A stretch of DNA of 64,000 bases from Parvularcula sp964556115 (lineage in GTDB: Bacteria; Pseudomonadota; Alphaproteobacteria; Caulobacterales; Parvularculaceae): positions 1-64,000 of the forward strand of contig CAZKVC010000010.1 of the NCBI GenBank assembly GCA_964556115.1, written 5' to 3'. The translations under genes were made by a program, and so were the position numbers. Below, in pieces: positions 10,455 through 21,470 of the stretch. Below the pieces are notes generated by a model that saw only the letters and a list, made by a program, of their open reading frames with translations, did no database searches and was not told the DNA's origin. Positions within the stretch are counted from its first letter, which is position 1, and each line of letters starts with the position of its first letter.

Positions 10455-10483
10455 CCCCGCCGGTCACAACCGGCGGGGTTTTT
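10455..10483 (+). terminator. Rho-independent terminator after VPLPA-CTERM gene 1
   Basis: A perfect 10-bp stem CCCCGCCGGT (10455-10464) pairs with ACCGGCGGGG (10469-10478) across a CACA loop and is followed directly by five T. It lies 28 bases after the stop codon and 16 bases before the next TTG start, so it separates the two genes. Confidence 0.9.
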
Positions 10484-10498
10484 CCATGAGGCTCGCTC

Positions 10499-11518
10499 TT
10501 GCTTCGCTCGCTTGCCCCGATACTCGCCTCCCTGGTCGTTGCAGGGTGCAGCGCTATGCAGCCGTCGCTCGAGACGCGCGCTGCCATCGCTCTTCCGCCG
10601 AACTTCAGCGGCGTCGTTCTGACCGGGGACACGGGCGGCGTCACCGGCCGAACGGCCAGCGACGCGTTCGAAGGCGAAGACAAGCTCTGGCGCTGGGCTT
10701 CGGTCAGCAAGCAGATCACCGCGGTCCTGGTCATGCAGGATGTCGAGGCAGGGCGCGTCTTCCTTGACGACAGTCTAGCCGATCTTCTGCCGCAGGCTGA
10801 TGAGCGCCATTCCGGCGTGACGCTACGCCACCTTCTTCAGCACACCTCCGGCATGGCCCATCCGGGCGGGCTTCCGCCCGGGGATGACGACAGGGCGCAC
10901 TACTGCCTGACCGGTATCGGGGAAGAACCCGGGACCTCCTTCAATTACAACAACTGTGAAACGATCCTCGCTGGCCTGGTCCTCGAAGAACTGCACGGCA
11001 AGCCTGTCGGTGCGCTGATGGATGAGCGCATCTTCAGGTCAGCGGGAATGCGTTCGGCCTACCTCAAGCAAGCTGATGATCCGTCAGGGGAGGTGCGCGG
11101 TTTCCTGTCGGCTGACGAACCCGAACCGATGATCGACGTTACGCCCTTCGGCCCGGCCGGAGCGGTGATCGGCAAACCCCAGGACCTCGTCCTCTTCAAC
11201 GCCGCCCTGATGCGCGGAGACCTCCTGGGCCCCGAAGCGCTCGAGACCCTCTGGGAAGGCAACCCCTCCATCGGCTATGTCGCCCTCGGTGTCTGGAGTT
11301 TCTCCGCGCCCCTTGCCGGCTGCGAGGAACCGGTGCGCCTGATCGAAAGGCGGGGCCATATCGAAGGCATCCAGTTGCGCAACCTGATTGCCCCCGGCCT
11401 GGAGAGGTCGCTGGTCGTCTTCACCGACCGTGGGGATTTTCCCTTCGGCGAGATCTGGCAGGCCGGGGGCGCCGCCTATGATCTTGCCAGCCAGGCATTT
11501 TGTTCCGCAGACGGCTGA
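10499..11518 (+). CDS. Serine beta-lactamase-like lipoprotein (class C/esterase fold)
   Basis: Lipoprotein with the beta-lactamase/transpeptidase-like serine hydrolase fold. The 339 residues start at a TTG, the only start in this frame before the signal peptide. The lipobox VVAGC puts the lipid-modified Cys at residue 17. The active-site SxxK is SVSK in WRWASVSKQ, and the second motif YxN is YNN in FNYNNCET. A GHIEG near residue 285 may stand in for the HxG/KTG triad. The substrate is unknown; this group includes D-aminopeptidases and esterases, and no resistance role is implied. It is convergent with the next gene, with stop codons back to back. A related serine-hydrolase lipoprotein lies at 59274. 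Confidence 0.82.
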   Translation: MLRSLAPILASLVVAGCSAMQPSLETRAAIALPPNFSGVVLTGDTGGVTGRTASDAFEGEDKLWRWASVSKQITAVLVMQDVEAGRVFLDDSLADLLPQADERHSGVTLRHLLQHTSGMAHPGGLPPGDDDRAHYCLTGIGEEPGTSFNYNNCETILAGLVLEELHGKPVGALMDERIFRSAGMRSAYLKQADDPSGEVRGFLSADEPEPMIDVTPFGPAGAVIGKPQDLVLFNAALMRGDLLGPEALETLWEGNPSIGYVALGVWSFSAPLAGCEEPVRLIERRGHIEGIQLRNLIAPGLERSLVVFTDRGDFPFGEIWQAGGAAYDLASQAFCSADG

Positions 11519-12148
11519 TCAGCTCTCGCAGGGGGCCGCCTTCTGATACGCCTCTCGGTAGGAGAGGCCGATACAGGAGAGAAGCTGTTCGACGACGTTC
11601 AGGTTCTGCGGCTGGTCCACAAAGCCCTCGGGAAAGTTGATGTTGGGGTTGTCAGTCATCATCTTGCGCCGGGCTGCCTGTTCCTCCGCACTCGGACGCA
11701 GTTCCGCCAGTGCATCCCGCGTCTCCTGTAGCTGCTCCTCGTCCGTTTCGATGAAGGCGATCGTCGCGTCGACATAGAGGTTCCAGGCCTTGCGCTTGGA
11801 AACGTCCTCATAAGCCGCCCTGAAAAGCGGCAGGGCAGCCTCCTCATGCCCGGCCGAAGCGAAAACCTGCCCGGCGTGCCAGCGCAGGATGGAAAGGTTC
11901 TCCGGCGCTTTGGGTTTCGAGTAGACAATATAGGCCTTGATCAGCTCGCCCGCCGCCACGCCGCAACCGTCTCTTGCCGCGACGGCCCGCCAGCCGCCAG
12001 TGAAATCCTGATCGAACGCCTTCTGCTCAAGGTTGATCAGTCGTTCGAACTCCCCGGCGTCGACCTCGCAGGAGATGAGTTCCTCACGGACTGACGGGTG
12101 CAGGACGCCGAAGGCGGTCTGTAGCAGAACCATGGCAGGTAGAAACAT
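11519..12148 (-). CDS. Secreted protein of unknown function, helical-repeat-like
   Basis: Not recognised. About 209 residues from the second of two in-frame ATGs; the ATG at 12148 has GGAG eight bases upstream, while the one at 12154 has it only two bases away. The N-terminus is a probable signal peptide (MFLPAMVLLQTAFGVL). The mature part is helical and contains a segment with TPR-like character (HAGQVFASAGHEEAALPLFRAAYED, residues ~95-118). Four cysteines are visible, so a disulfide is possible in the periplasm. It sits between a beta-lactamase-like lipoprotein, with adjacent stop codons, and the bidirectional terminator shared with acnA. Confidence 0.65.
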   Translation of the reverse strand: MFLPAMVLLQTAFGVLHPSVREELISCEVDAGEFERLINLEQKAFDQDFTGGWRAVAARDGCGVAAGELIKAYIVYSKPKAPENLSILRWHAGQVFASAGHEEAALPLFRAAYEDVSKRKAWNLYVDATIAFIETDEEQLQETRDALAELRPSAEEQAARRKMMTDNPNINFPEGFVDQPQNLNVVEQLLSCIGLSYREAYQKAAPCES

Positions 12149-12187
12149 GAGCATATCTCCGTTTCTACATCCTTAGATGATGACAAG

Positions 12188-12219
12188 AAAAAAGGCAGCC
12201 CCGAAGGGCTGCCTTTTTT
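12188..12219. terminator. Bidirectional terminator downstream of acnA
   Basis: GGCAGCCC (12194-12201) pairs perfectly with GGGCTGCC (12206-12213) around a CGAA loop. It is flanked by six A on the left and six T on the right, so it can act on both strands. It lies just past the acnA stop on the minus strand and before the unknown secreted-protein gene. Confidence 0.9.
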
Positions 12220-12239
12220 CAGCTCTATGAGGCGTCAGC

Positions 12240-14927
<2,688 letters not shown>

Positions 14928-15090
14928 CAGCGGCTCCTTTACTGAGAATCGTTCGCAAGTATGCGGAATGTTTCGTTCGCCTTATGGGCGTGCGCTCGTT
15001 CCGTTGCAATGCGGTCCCGCCGCGGCGTTGCGATCCGGTGCATCTGGTTTGTCGGGGAACGGGCTGCTTCCCGATTTTGTTACCGCCTCA

Positions 15091-16329
15091 ATGTCTTCTA
15101 CCAGCGATTCCGACACCTCAGACCTGAAACGCTCCGTCGGGCTTGTTGGCCTGACCTTCTACGGCACCGGCACCATTTTAGGGGCGGGGATCTTCGTCGT
15201 GATCGGCGAGGTGGTGGGAGAGGCAGGCACCCTCGCGCCCCTCTCCTATGTCCTTGCCGGGCTGGTCGCCGTCTTCACCGCCCTCTCCTTCGCCGAAATG
15301 GGCGCGCGGGTCCCGACGGCCGCGGGAGCCATCGACTATGTCGAGAAGGCCTTTGAGCGGCGCTGGCTCGGAAATCTGGCCGGTTGGCTTCTGACTGTCG
15401 CGAACATCGTCTCCGGCGCCACCATCACCACGGGCTTTGTCAGCTATCTCTCGAGCTTTGCGGACGTTCCCTCATGGATGGCGACAGTGGGCCTGGTCGG
15501 TCTCCTCGGCGCCATCGCCATCATCGGTATGAAGCAGTCGGCGGTCTTCATGACGATCACGACCCTGATCGGCATTGGCGCCCTCCTCCTGATCCTGTGG
15601 CTCAGCCGCGAGAGCCTGATGGCGGCCCCGGGCAAGATCATGGACGATCTGGGCAGCTTCGACGGCTCCGCGATGAGCGGGCTCTTCGTCGGGGGCTTCC
15701 TCGCGATCTATTCATTCATCGGCTTCGGCGACATGGCGCAGACCGCCGAAGAGACCAAGAACGTGCAGAAGACCCTGCCCCGGGCCATCATCTTCGCGAT
15801 GATCATCGTCTTCACCTTCTACCTCCTGATCGCCGCGAGCCTCGTCGGGCAGGACAACATGGAGGAGATCGCGAACGCCAAAGCGCCGCTGGTGAAAGCG
15901 ATCGAGGGGAAGGGCTTTCCAACCCTGCCCATCGCCATCGCCAGCCTGTTCGTCATCGTCAATGGCGGGCTGACCCAGGTGATCGCAGGCTCACGGCTTC
16001 TCCTCGACCTCGGCCGCGACGGCCGGTGGGCGCCGGGCATCTTCGGCCGCGTCAATGAGAGCACCCATACGCCGATCGTCGCGACCCTCGTGGTGATCGG
16101 CATCGTACTCGCCCTGGCCCTCTTCGTGCCGCTGAAGAACCTCGCCTCGGCGACGAGCTTCACCATTCTTCTCGTCTTCACCGGTGTGAACGGGGCGCTC
16201 TTCCGGTTGAAGGCGAAGGAACAGCCAGACGGCGTTCCAAACATCCCGCGTTTCGTTCCGCTGCTCGGAATTGTTTTCTGCCTTATCGCCATGGCCGGAC
16301 AAATCTGGCTATGGATCAGCGGCGGCTGA
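15091..16329 (+). CDS. APC-family amino acid permease
   Basis: Inner-membrane amino-acid transporter of the APC superfamily with about twelve hydrophobic helices in 412 residues. The first helix carries the family's substrate and ion site, here TFYGTGTILGAGIFVVIGE with GAGIF. Further on are the conserved FAEMGARVPTAAGAIDYV and a FIGFGDMAQTAEETKNVQKTLPRAI segment. The ATG at 15091 (MSSTSDSDTSDLK) is preferred; the frame is open upstream to 14968 but that part is low-complexity and not membrane-like. The substrate is not predictable. It is divergent from acnA, with 163 bases between, and 38 bases upstream of ccmA. Confidence 0.88.
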   Translation: MSSTSDSDTSDLKRSVGLVGLTFYGTGTILGAGIFVVIGEVVGEAGTLAPLSYVLAGLVAVFTALSFAEMGARVPTAAGAIDYVEKAFERRWLGNLAGWLLTVANIVSGATITTGFVSYLSSFADVPSWMATVGLVGLLGAIAIIGMKQSAVFMTITTLIGIGALLLILWLSRESLMAAPGKIMDDLGSFDGSAMSGLFVGGFLAIYSFIGFGDMAQTAEETKNVQKTLPRAIIFAMIIVFTFYLLIAASLVGQDNMEEIANAKAPLVKAIEGKGFPTLPIAIASLFVIVNGGLTQVIAGSRLLLDLGRDGRWAPGIFGRVNESTHTPIVATLVVIGIVLALALFVPLKNLASATSFTILLVFTGVNGALFRLKAKEQPDGVPNIPRFVPLLGIVFCLIAMAGQIWLWISGG

Positions 16330-16367
16330 CCCTAGAGGCAGCGGCCTGAGGCAGGAAAAGGCGGACG

Positions 16368-16982
16368 ATGGCATTCGAGATGGCGCTATCGGTAGACGAT
16401 CTGGCGGTCAGGCGCGCCGGACGGCTGGTGGCGGCCGGGGCCAGCTTCTCCGCTGAACCCGGCGCGGCCCTGATGCTGCGCGGCGGCAACGGCACCGGCA
16501 AGACCTCGATCCTTCGCGCGGTGGCGGGCCTCGCCCGCTATGACGGCGATGTGCGCTTCACCCGCGGCGTACAGACCCTCGACCCCGGCTTCATTCGCAG
16601 CCATCAGATCCACTATGTCGGCATGGAGGGCGGCCTCAACCCACGCATGACCGTTGAAGAGACCGCCCGTTTCCTCGCCGCGTTCTACGGCGCCGAAGCG
16701 GGCGAGGCGCTCGCCGATCTCGGCCTCTCTAGCCTCGGCGAGCGACAGGTGGGGCAACTCTCGACGGGCCAGAAGCGCCGCCTTGGCCTCGTCAAGCTCC
16801 TGATCCTGCCCCGTGCCCTCTGGCTCCTCGACGAGCCTTTTGCAGGTCTTGACGAAAGCGGCGCGCGTATCGTCGGCACCCTTGTCGAAGGGCACAGGGC
16901 GAGGGGCGGTGTGGTCCTGTGCGCACTCCACGACGCAGCCGACCTTCGCGATGCCGCCACCTTGCGGCTGGAGGCAGCATGA
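16368..16982 (+). CDS. ccmA: Heme exporter ATP-binding protein CcmA
   Basis: ATPase subunit of the CcmABCD complex, which releases holo-CcmE for cytochrome c maturation. The 204 residues include Walker A GGNGTGKTS (~39-47), the ABC signature LSTGQKRR (~129-136) and Walker B LWLLDEPFAGLD (~149-160), with a short switch-His segment CALHDAADL. Length fits CcmA. Its stop overlaps the ccmB start as ATGA, showing tight coupling. The window has no ccmC, ccmD or ccmE after ccmB, so the system is split on the chromosome. Confidence 0.93.
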   Translation: MAFEMALSVDDLAVRRAGRLVAAGASFSAEPGAALMLRGGNGTGKTSILRAVAGLARYDGDVRFTRGVQTLDPGFIRSHQIHYVGMEGGLNPRMTVEETARFLAAFYGAEAGEALADLGLSSLGERQVGQLSTGQKRRLGLVKLLILPRALWLLDEPFAGLDESGARIVGTLVEGHRARGGVVLCALHDAADLRDAATLRLEAA

Positions 16983-17614
16983 CGCCCCTGCGCGCCCTGT
17001 TCGAGCGAGAGTTGCGTCTGCGCGCCCGGCAGGGCGGCTGGGCGGTCGGCGCCGGGCTTTTCGTGGCTCTCGGCCTTCTCGCACCGCTGGCGATCGGGGG
17101 TGAGCCCCAGCTTCTGCGTGATGCGGGGCCGGGACTTCTCTGGCTGATCCTGGGGGTCTCGGTCTTTCTCGGGCTTGAAGGGCTTTTCGAGGACGATCTC
17201 AGGGCGGGCGTGATCGAGGAATTCATCCTCTCGCCGGTCAGCCTGCCGGTGGTGATGATGATCAAGCTGACGGCTGCTGCGCTTTTCCTGATGGTGCCCC
17301 TTCTCATCGCCATGCCCTTCCTGCTGATCGCCTATGGCGGATCGCTTTTCGGGATCCTGGCTCTCTTCCTCGCCGCGCCTGGCCTCGTCTTCACCGCAGG
17401 CACGGTGGCAGCGCTCGCCAGCGGCCAGAGACGCGGCGGGCCTGTCCTCGTCTTCTGCGCCCTGCCGCTGATCATTCCCGCCCTGGTCTTCGGACCGCAG
17501 GCCGGAACCGGCGGCGGGCTGGTTCCCTTCCTCATTCTGGCCGCCTACAGTCTTCAGGCGGTGGCGTTCTGCCCCTTCCTCACCGCGGCCGCGATGCGCA
17601 CCCAGCTTACCTAA
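16979..17614 (+). CDS. ccmB: Heme exporter membrane protein CcmB
   Basis: Permease partner of CcmA in system I cytochrome c maturation. The 211 residues start MTPLRALFERELRLRARQGG, the usual cytoplasmic N-terminus. Six hydrophobic helices follow, with the conserved LFEDDLRAGVIEEFILSP loop near residues 70-88. The ATG at 16979 overlaps the ccmA stop by four bases. In-frame codons upstream of it lie within ccmA and are not used. The operon seems to end here; an IalB-like gene follows after 78 bases. Confidence 0.92.
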   Translation: MTPLRALFERELRLRARQGGWAVGAGLFVALGLLAPLAIGGEPQLLRDAGPGLLWLILGVSVFLGLEGLFEDDLRAGVIEEFILSPVSLPVVMMIKLTAAALFLMVPLLIAMPFLLIAYGGSLFGILALFLAAPGLVFTAGTVAALASGQRRGGPVLVFCALPLIIPALVFGPQAGTGGGLVPFLILAAYSLQAVAFCPFLTAAAMRTQLT

Positions 17615-17692
17615 CGGTCATCCGAAGAGACGCTTTGCCAAGCCGCCAAGGCGCGGCATAGTCCACCAGCAACACCAATTCAGGGAAACGCC

Positions 17693-18187
17693 ATGAGTCT
17701 TCTCGCCCTCCCCTTCGTCCTTATGTCCGCAGCCTCGCTTCAGGCTGGTCAGCCGGAGCAGGTGGCGACCTATCAGGACTGGATGGTCTTCACCTATGGC
17801 AGCGGCAGCGACCGCATCTGCTACGCCGTGACCGAGCCGGAGGATGTCTCCCCTGCGTCCGCCAACCACGGCGACGTCTTCTTCTCTGTCGCCACCTGGC
17901 GTTCGGGCGCGGCGACCAACCAACCGAGCTTCATGGCCGGCTACCAGCTCGAGGACGGCTCGGAGCCGAGCGTCCGGGTCGGTTCGGACCGCTGGGAAAT
18001 GTTCGCCGCGGACAAAGAAGGTTTCATTGAAAGCGCCCGGCAGGAAGAGCGCCTGATCGACGCCATGCGGCGCGGCCGCGAGATGCGGGTCTCCGCCACT
18101 TCGGCGCGATCGACGGCGACGAACTACACCTTCTCGCTGCTCGGTATTTCCAAGGCGCTCGAGCGGGTCGAGGAAGCCTGCAAGTAA
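17693..18187 (+). CDS. Invasion-associated locus B (IalB)-like periplasmic protein
   Basis: Exported protein of the IalB family, widespread in alphaproteobacteria. The 164-residue product has a signal peptide (MSLLALPFVLMSAASLQAG). It then carries the family pattern: YQDWMVFTYGSGSDRICYA, a central SFMAGYQLEDGSEPSVRVGSD, and the C-terminal SATSARSTATNYTFSLLG. One Cys near the start (ICYA) and one at the end (EACK) may form a disulfide. The molecular role of the family is unclear; in Bartonella it is linked to erythrocyte invasion, which is not expected of this organism. The start has a CAGGGAAACGCC leader. It lies alone between ccmB and the glycosyltransferase cassette. Confidence 0.82.
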   Translation: MSLLALPFVLMSAASLQAGQPEQVATYQDWMVFTYGSGSDRICYAVTEPEDVSPASANHGDVFFSVATWRSGAATNQPSFMAGYQLEDGSEPSVRVGSDRWEMFAADKEGFIESARQEERLIDAMRRGREMRVSATSARSTATNYTFSLLGISKALERVEEACK

Positions 18188-18295
18188 GCGCAACCAGCCG
18201 CGATGGATAGTGGCCAAACCACAACCTCAGATTGGTTTCCATATCTTTCCAAATAGTTAGCTTGCCCGTGAGGGAACTTTTCTGGGCAGGCTTTC

Positions 18296-19051
18296 ATGCG
18301 TTCGAAGGACGGCGCGCGGCTTATCGCTTGCGCAATGGCAGCACTGCCGACACTCGCGCATGGCGGCGCGTGGCCGCTCTCCGACTTCAAGACCATCGAC
18401 ATCCAGTCGGTCGAGGCGACCGTTTCGGACAGGGACGACCGCCGCTTCCGGCAGATCGCTTTTCGCAATTACGGTGAGCTGGGGCTGCCCGGACCCTTCA
18501 CCCTCGGCGGCCAGCTCAGCCATGTGGAGCAGCGCTTCGAGCAGCCGGGTTTCGTCGACAATGCCTCAGGCGTTGCCGATGCCGAGCTCTTCCTTCTCAC
18601 CCATCGCCAGATCGGCGAAACAGGCGCCGCTGCCCTCAAGCTGCGGGGACGGTTCGCCACCTCGAAGACAGCCGGTTTCACCCGCCTGATGGGGGAGGAT
18701 GCGAGCGTCGGTGCTTCCTTTCTTCGCGGTATCAATCTGCAATGCGGCTTTCTTCAGGCCGAAGCGGGCTATCTTCGCAGCCTCGGTGAGGATGCGGACA
18801 GGGCGAACCTCGATCTGACCTGGGGTCAGAGGTTCGGTCCCATGACCCTCCTTGTTCAGAGTTTCTCGACCAAGAGCCTTCTTCCCAAAAGCGAAGGTGG
18901 CCTCGACTTCGACCGGCACCAGCTCCGCGCCTCGCTTCTCGTTCCCCTGCGGAAGAAGCTGAGGCTCGAGCTTGGCGGTCGAGCCGACATCGCGACCCGC
19001 GGTTTCGATGAGAGCCGCGGCGCCTTTCTTTCCTTGTGGTGGACGACATGA
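18296..19051 (+). CDS. Predicted outer-membrane beta-barrel protein of a glycosyltransferase cassette
   Basis: Not assigned to a family. The 251 residues begin with a signal peptide (about residues 1-22, ending ...LPTLAHG). The rest alternates polar and hydrophobic residues in strand-length runs, with many Gly, Arg and aromatic residues and a final LSLWWTT, as in small outer-membrane barrels. Its stop overlaps the start of the 61-residue membrane gene (ATGA at 19048), which in turn overlaps the glycosyltransferase. Position and predicted location suggest an outer-membrane partner for a polysaccharide made by that enzyme, comparable in placement to BcsS-type proteins. This is inference; direct sequence similarity to BcsS is not evident to me. 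Confidence 0.6.
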   Translation: MRSKDGARLIACAMAALPTLAHGGAWPLSDFKTIDIQSVEATVSDRDDRRFRQIAFRNYGELGLPGPFTLGGQLSHVEQRFEQPGFVDNASGVADAELFLLTHRQIGETGAAALKLRGRFATSKTAGFTRLMGEDASVGASFLRGINLQCGFLQAEAGYLRSLGEDADRANLDLTWGQRFGPMTLLVQSFSTKSLLPKSEGGLDFDRHQLRASLLVPLRKKLRLELGGRADIATRGFDESRGAFLSLWWTT

Positions 19052-19233
19052 CGCTTGCTTACCTCCTGACCAGCCTGGTGACCATCAGCGCGGTGACGAC
19101 CTTCGCCTTTGCGATGGGCTTCGAGCCGCGGATGATGCAGGACTGGCCCTGGACCAGTATCTTCTTCTGCATCATGCCGTTTGCCGGAACGGCGATCCTG
19201 CGGCTTGCAAAGGCCCCAGCGGAGAAAGCGTGA
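19048..19233 (+). CDS. 61-residue two-helix membrane protein in glycosyltransferase cassette
   Basis: Small membrane protein with two hydrophobic helices (about residues 3-23 and 35-53) separated by a short loop GFEPRMMQDWPW. No family recognised. The ATG at 19048 overlaps the stop of the preceding barrel gene by four bases, and its own stop overlaps the GTG start of the glycosyltransferase by four bases. Translation of the three genes is therefore linked. A GTG at 19036 could add four residues. It is probably a small accessory subunit of the membrane glycosyltransferase, judged only from position. Confidence 0.65.
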   Translation: MTLAYLLTSLVTISAVTTFAFAMGFEPRMMQDWPWTSIFFCIMPFAGTAILRLAKAPAEKA

Positions 19234-20588
19234 CCGGGAAGGCAAACCTTCCCGGCGGCGGCGCAGCGCACCGTCTGTCGTTCGCGCAGAAGGTGTCGGC
19301 GGCGCTGCTCCTTCTCCTCGGCGCTTTCGTTCTCCGGCAGGAACCGGCGGCTTTCCTGCGGGCATTGGTGATCGTCCATATCGCCTACGCCGCGCTGTTC
19401 GTCGGCGCACGGCTGATCGCGCTGATCGCCACCATCAAGACCGAGGCACCGCGTCCCCGCCCGGCGCCGATCGGGCACCTGCCTTCGGTCAGCCTCCTCT
19501 GCCCGCTCTACCGTGAACCCGAAAGCGTCGGAAACCTCATTGGCGCCCTCGCGCGCCTTTCCTATCCTTCCGACCGCGTCGAGGTTCTGCTGCTCCTCGA
19601 AGCCGACGATGACGAGACGTCCGCCGCTATCGGTCGCCTGCCTGACGGCTTCCGGGTGGTACGGGTGCCCGCCGGGGGGCCGCGCACCAAGCCCAATGCC
19701 CTCAACCATGGTCTGGCCGCCAGTTCTGGCGATCTTGTCGGGGTCTACGACGCGGAAGACCGTCCTGAGGCGGACCAGCTTCGTAAAGTCGCCGAGCGGT
19801 TTATTTCCGGCCCGGAGGATCTCGCCTGCGTTCAGGCGCAGCTCAATTATTACAACCGCGACGACGGCTTCATTCCGCGCATGTTCGCGCTCGAATACGC
19901 GCTCCACTTCGACTGGTTCCTTCCCGGCCTGTCGCGCTGTGGCCTGCCGCTGCCCCTTGGAGGCACCAGCAATTTCGTTCGCCGGGACGCGCTTCTATCC
20001 GTAGGCGGATGGGACGCACACAACGTAACCGAGGACGCCGATCTGGGCCTGCGCCTCGCACGGGCAGGCTATCGCCTCGAGGCGATCGACAGCACCACAT
20101 TCGAGGAAGCTACCGATACCCCCGCCCGTTGGGTCAGGCAACGCTCGCGCTGGATCAAGGGCTTCATCCAGACAGGGCTCGTCCATATGCGTAGGCCGAT
20201 GGGCTGGAGAACCGCCCTGACCCTTCATGCCGCGATCCTTGCCGTGGTCGTCAGTGCCCTTCTCAACCCCTTGTCGTGGGGTCTCCTTCTGGCACATCTC
20301 ATGGGCTGGCCGGTACCGGGAGAGGGCGTCTTCAGCGGCGGCCTGGGCCTTGCTTGCCTCGTTCTCTTCGTGGGCGGCAATCTCCTGCATGTCTGGCTCT
20401 TCATGGTCGCGCCGCTGACCCGAGGCTGGTACGCACTGACGGCAGCGGCGCTTCTCCTTCCCTTCTACTGGCTCCTGCAGTCGGTGGCTGGCTACAAGGC
20501 TCTGGCAGGCTTCCTTCTGCGTCCGCATCATTGGGAGAAGACGGACCACTCTGCCGGCGAGGACAGTCTGCGCGAGGCGGCGGCATGA
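19230..20588 (+). CDS. Processive-type family 2 membrane glycosyltransferase
   Basis: Inner-membrane glycosyltransferase of family 2, cellulose-synthase-like. The 452 residues have two N-terminal hydrophobic helices and a cytoplasmic GT-A domain beginning PSVSLLCPLYREPESVGNLI. Acidic motifs are LLEADDDE and VYDAED, the catalytic-base motif is TEDADLG (Glu268-Asp271), and QRSRW (304-308) is the QxxRW signature of processive enzymes. Three or more C-terminal helices follow. The GTG start at 19230 has GGAGAAAG six bases upstream and overlaps the previous stop. The frame is open further upstream but in non-homologous sequence. No PilZ domain is seen. The product sugar is unknown; a surface glucan or similar polymer is likely. 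Confidence 0.87.
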   Translation: MTGKANLPGGGAAHRLSFAQKVSAALLLLLGAFVLRQEPAAFLRALVIVHIAYAALFVGARLIALIATIKTEAPRPRPAPIGHLPSVSLLCPLYREPESVGNLIGALARLSYPSDRVEVLLLLEADDDETSAAIGRLPDGFRVVRVPAGGPRTKPNALNHGLAASSGDLVGVYDAEDRPEADQLRKVAERFISGPEDLACVQAQLNYYNRDDGFIPRMFALEYALHFDWFLPGLSRCGLPLPLGGTSNFVRRDALLSVGGWDAHNVTEDADLGLRLARAGYRLEAIDSTTFEEATDTPARWVRQRSRWIKGFIQTGLVHMRRPMGWRTALTLHAAILAVVVSALLNPLSWGLLLAHLMGWPVPGEGVFSGGLGLACLVLFVGGNLLHVWLFMVAPLTRGWYALTAAALLLPFYWLLQSVAGYKALAGFLLRPHHWEKTDHSAGEDSLREAAA

Positions 20589-21454
20589 CCGCCCGTGCCC
20601 TGCCGCTCATCTTCCTTCTCGCCGCGGTCATCGGCCTTGGGTTGGAAAGCCCGCTGCCTGGGCTGACAGAGGCGCGGAGCGAAGCCGTTCTCGCCCTGGG
20701 GCAGACGGATATCGGCCTCGTCCTCGCCCATCTCTTCGGCAAGCTGGGTGTCGCCCCAGGAACCGCTCTCGTCGCGACGAGTTTTCTGGGCGCGGCCTTC
20801 GCGCCCGGGGTCCTACTCTTCTCAACCCACCACAGGCGTTTTGCCGCTTTGGCGTTTCACCCGGCCTTTCTCCTTCTCGCGGTGACCGGATATGGTGCCG
20901 CCGCAAGCGGGCTCCTTCTTTTCATGGTCAGCTTGGGGAGGCTGGCCGAAACCGACGAGCCCGGACATGTTCCGCTTCTCGCCTTCGCGCTGGTCGGGCT
21001 GGCGGCGAGCCTTCCTTCCTTCGAGCTTCTGGCCCTCGCTGCGGTCGCGCCTCTCTTTCTCGTGGCGCCGAGCGCCATGGCCGAGCGCCATATGACCGTC
21101 TTCTACGTGGTCGTTCTGATGCCGATGATCTGCTTTCTAGGTTTGAAAGCGGCATTCGGCGGTCTTGGATCGCTCTCTTCGGGGGGTTCTGAGCCCGGCC
21201 TTCTCGAAGCGGGGCTTCCCGTCGCGATCGGCCTGCCGATGCTCGCGCTCCTCCTGCCGGCGCAAAGGCGCTGGCGTCTGGTCCTGCCTCTCCTGACGCT
21301 GGCGGCAGGGATCGTCCTCTCGGCCTCGGGCTCGCCGATCCTTGCAGGTCTCCTCATCTCGCTGATGGCGGCTTTTGCCTTGAGAACCATGCGTGCACCG
21401 CTGATGGAGGCGGCAGCCGCCTTCGGTTTCATGCTTGCAGCCATTGCCGCGTGA
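20585..21454 (+). CDS. Polytopic membrane protein of glycosyltransferase cassette
   Basis: Unrecognised 289-residue integral membrane protein with roughly eight hydrophobic helices and short, mostly positive loops (HHRR, LPAQRRWR). It carries no motif of exosortases, Wzx flippases or O-acetyltransferases that I can see. Its ATG overlaps the glycosyltransferase stop by four bases, making it the fourth gene of a coupled series. It may help export or modify the polymer. The dapF start follows 16 bases later, so the transcript may continue into housekeeping genes. The leucine- and alanine-rich make-up limits any firmer assignment. Confidence 0.62.
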   Translation: MTARALPLIFLLAAVIGLGLESPLPGLTEARSEAVLALGQTDIGLVLAHLFGKLGVAPGTALVATSFLGAAFAPGVLLFSTHHRRFAALAFHPAFLLLAVTGYGAAASGLLLFMVSLGRLAETDEPGHVPLLAFALVGLAASLPSFELLALAAVAPLFLVAPSAMAERHMTVFYVVVLMPMICFLGLKAAFGGLGSLSSGGSEPGLLEAGLPVAIGLPMLALLLPAQRRWRLVLPLLTLAAGIVLSASGSPILAGLLISLMAAFALRTMRAPLMEAAAAFGFMLAAIAA

Positions 21455-21470
21455 TCGCAGATCATCCGTG

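Noticed and set aside
10499..11518. Antibiotic-resistance beta-lactamase
   Set aside because: The fold motifs are present, but it is a lipoprotein of the broad class C/esterase group without features specific to true beta-lactamases; the same holds for 59274-60566.
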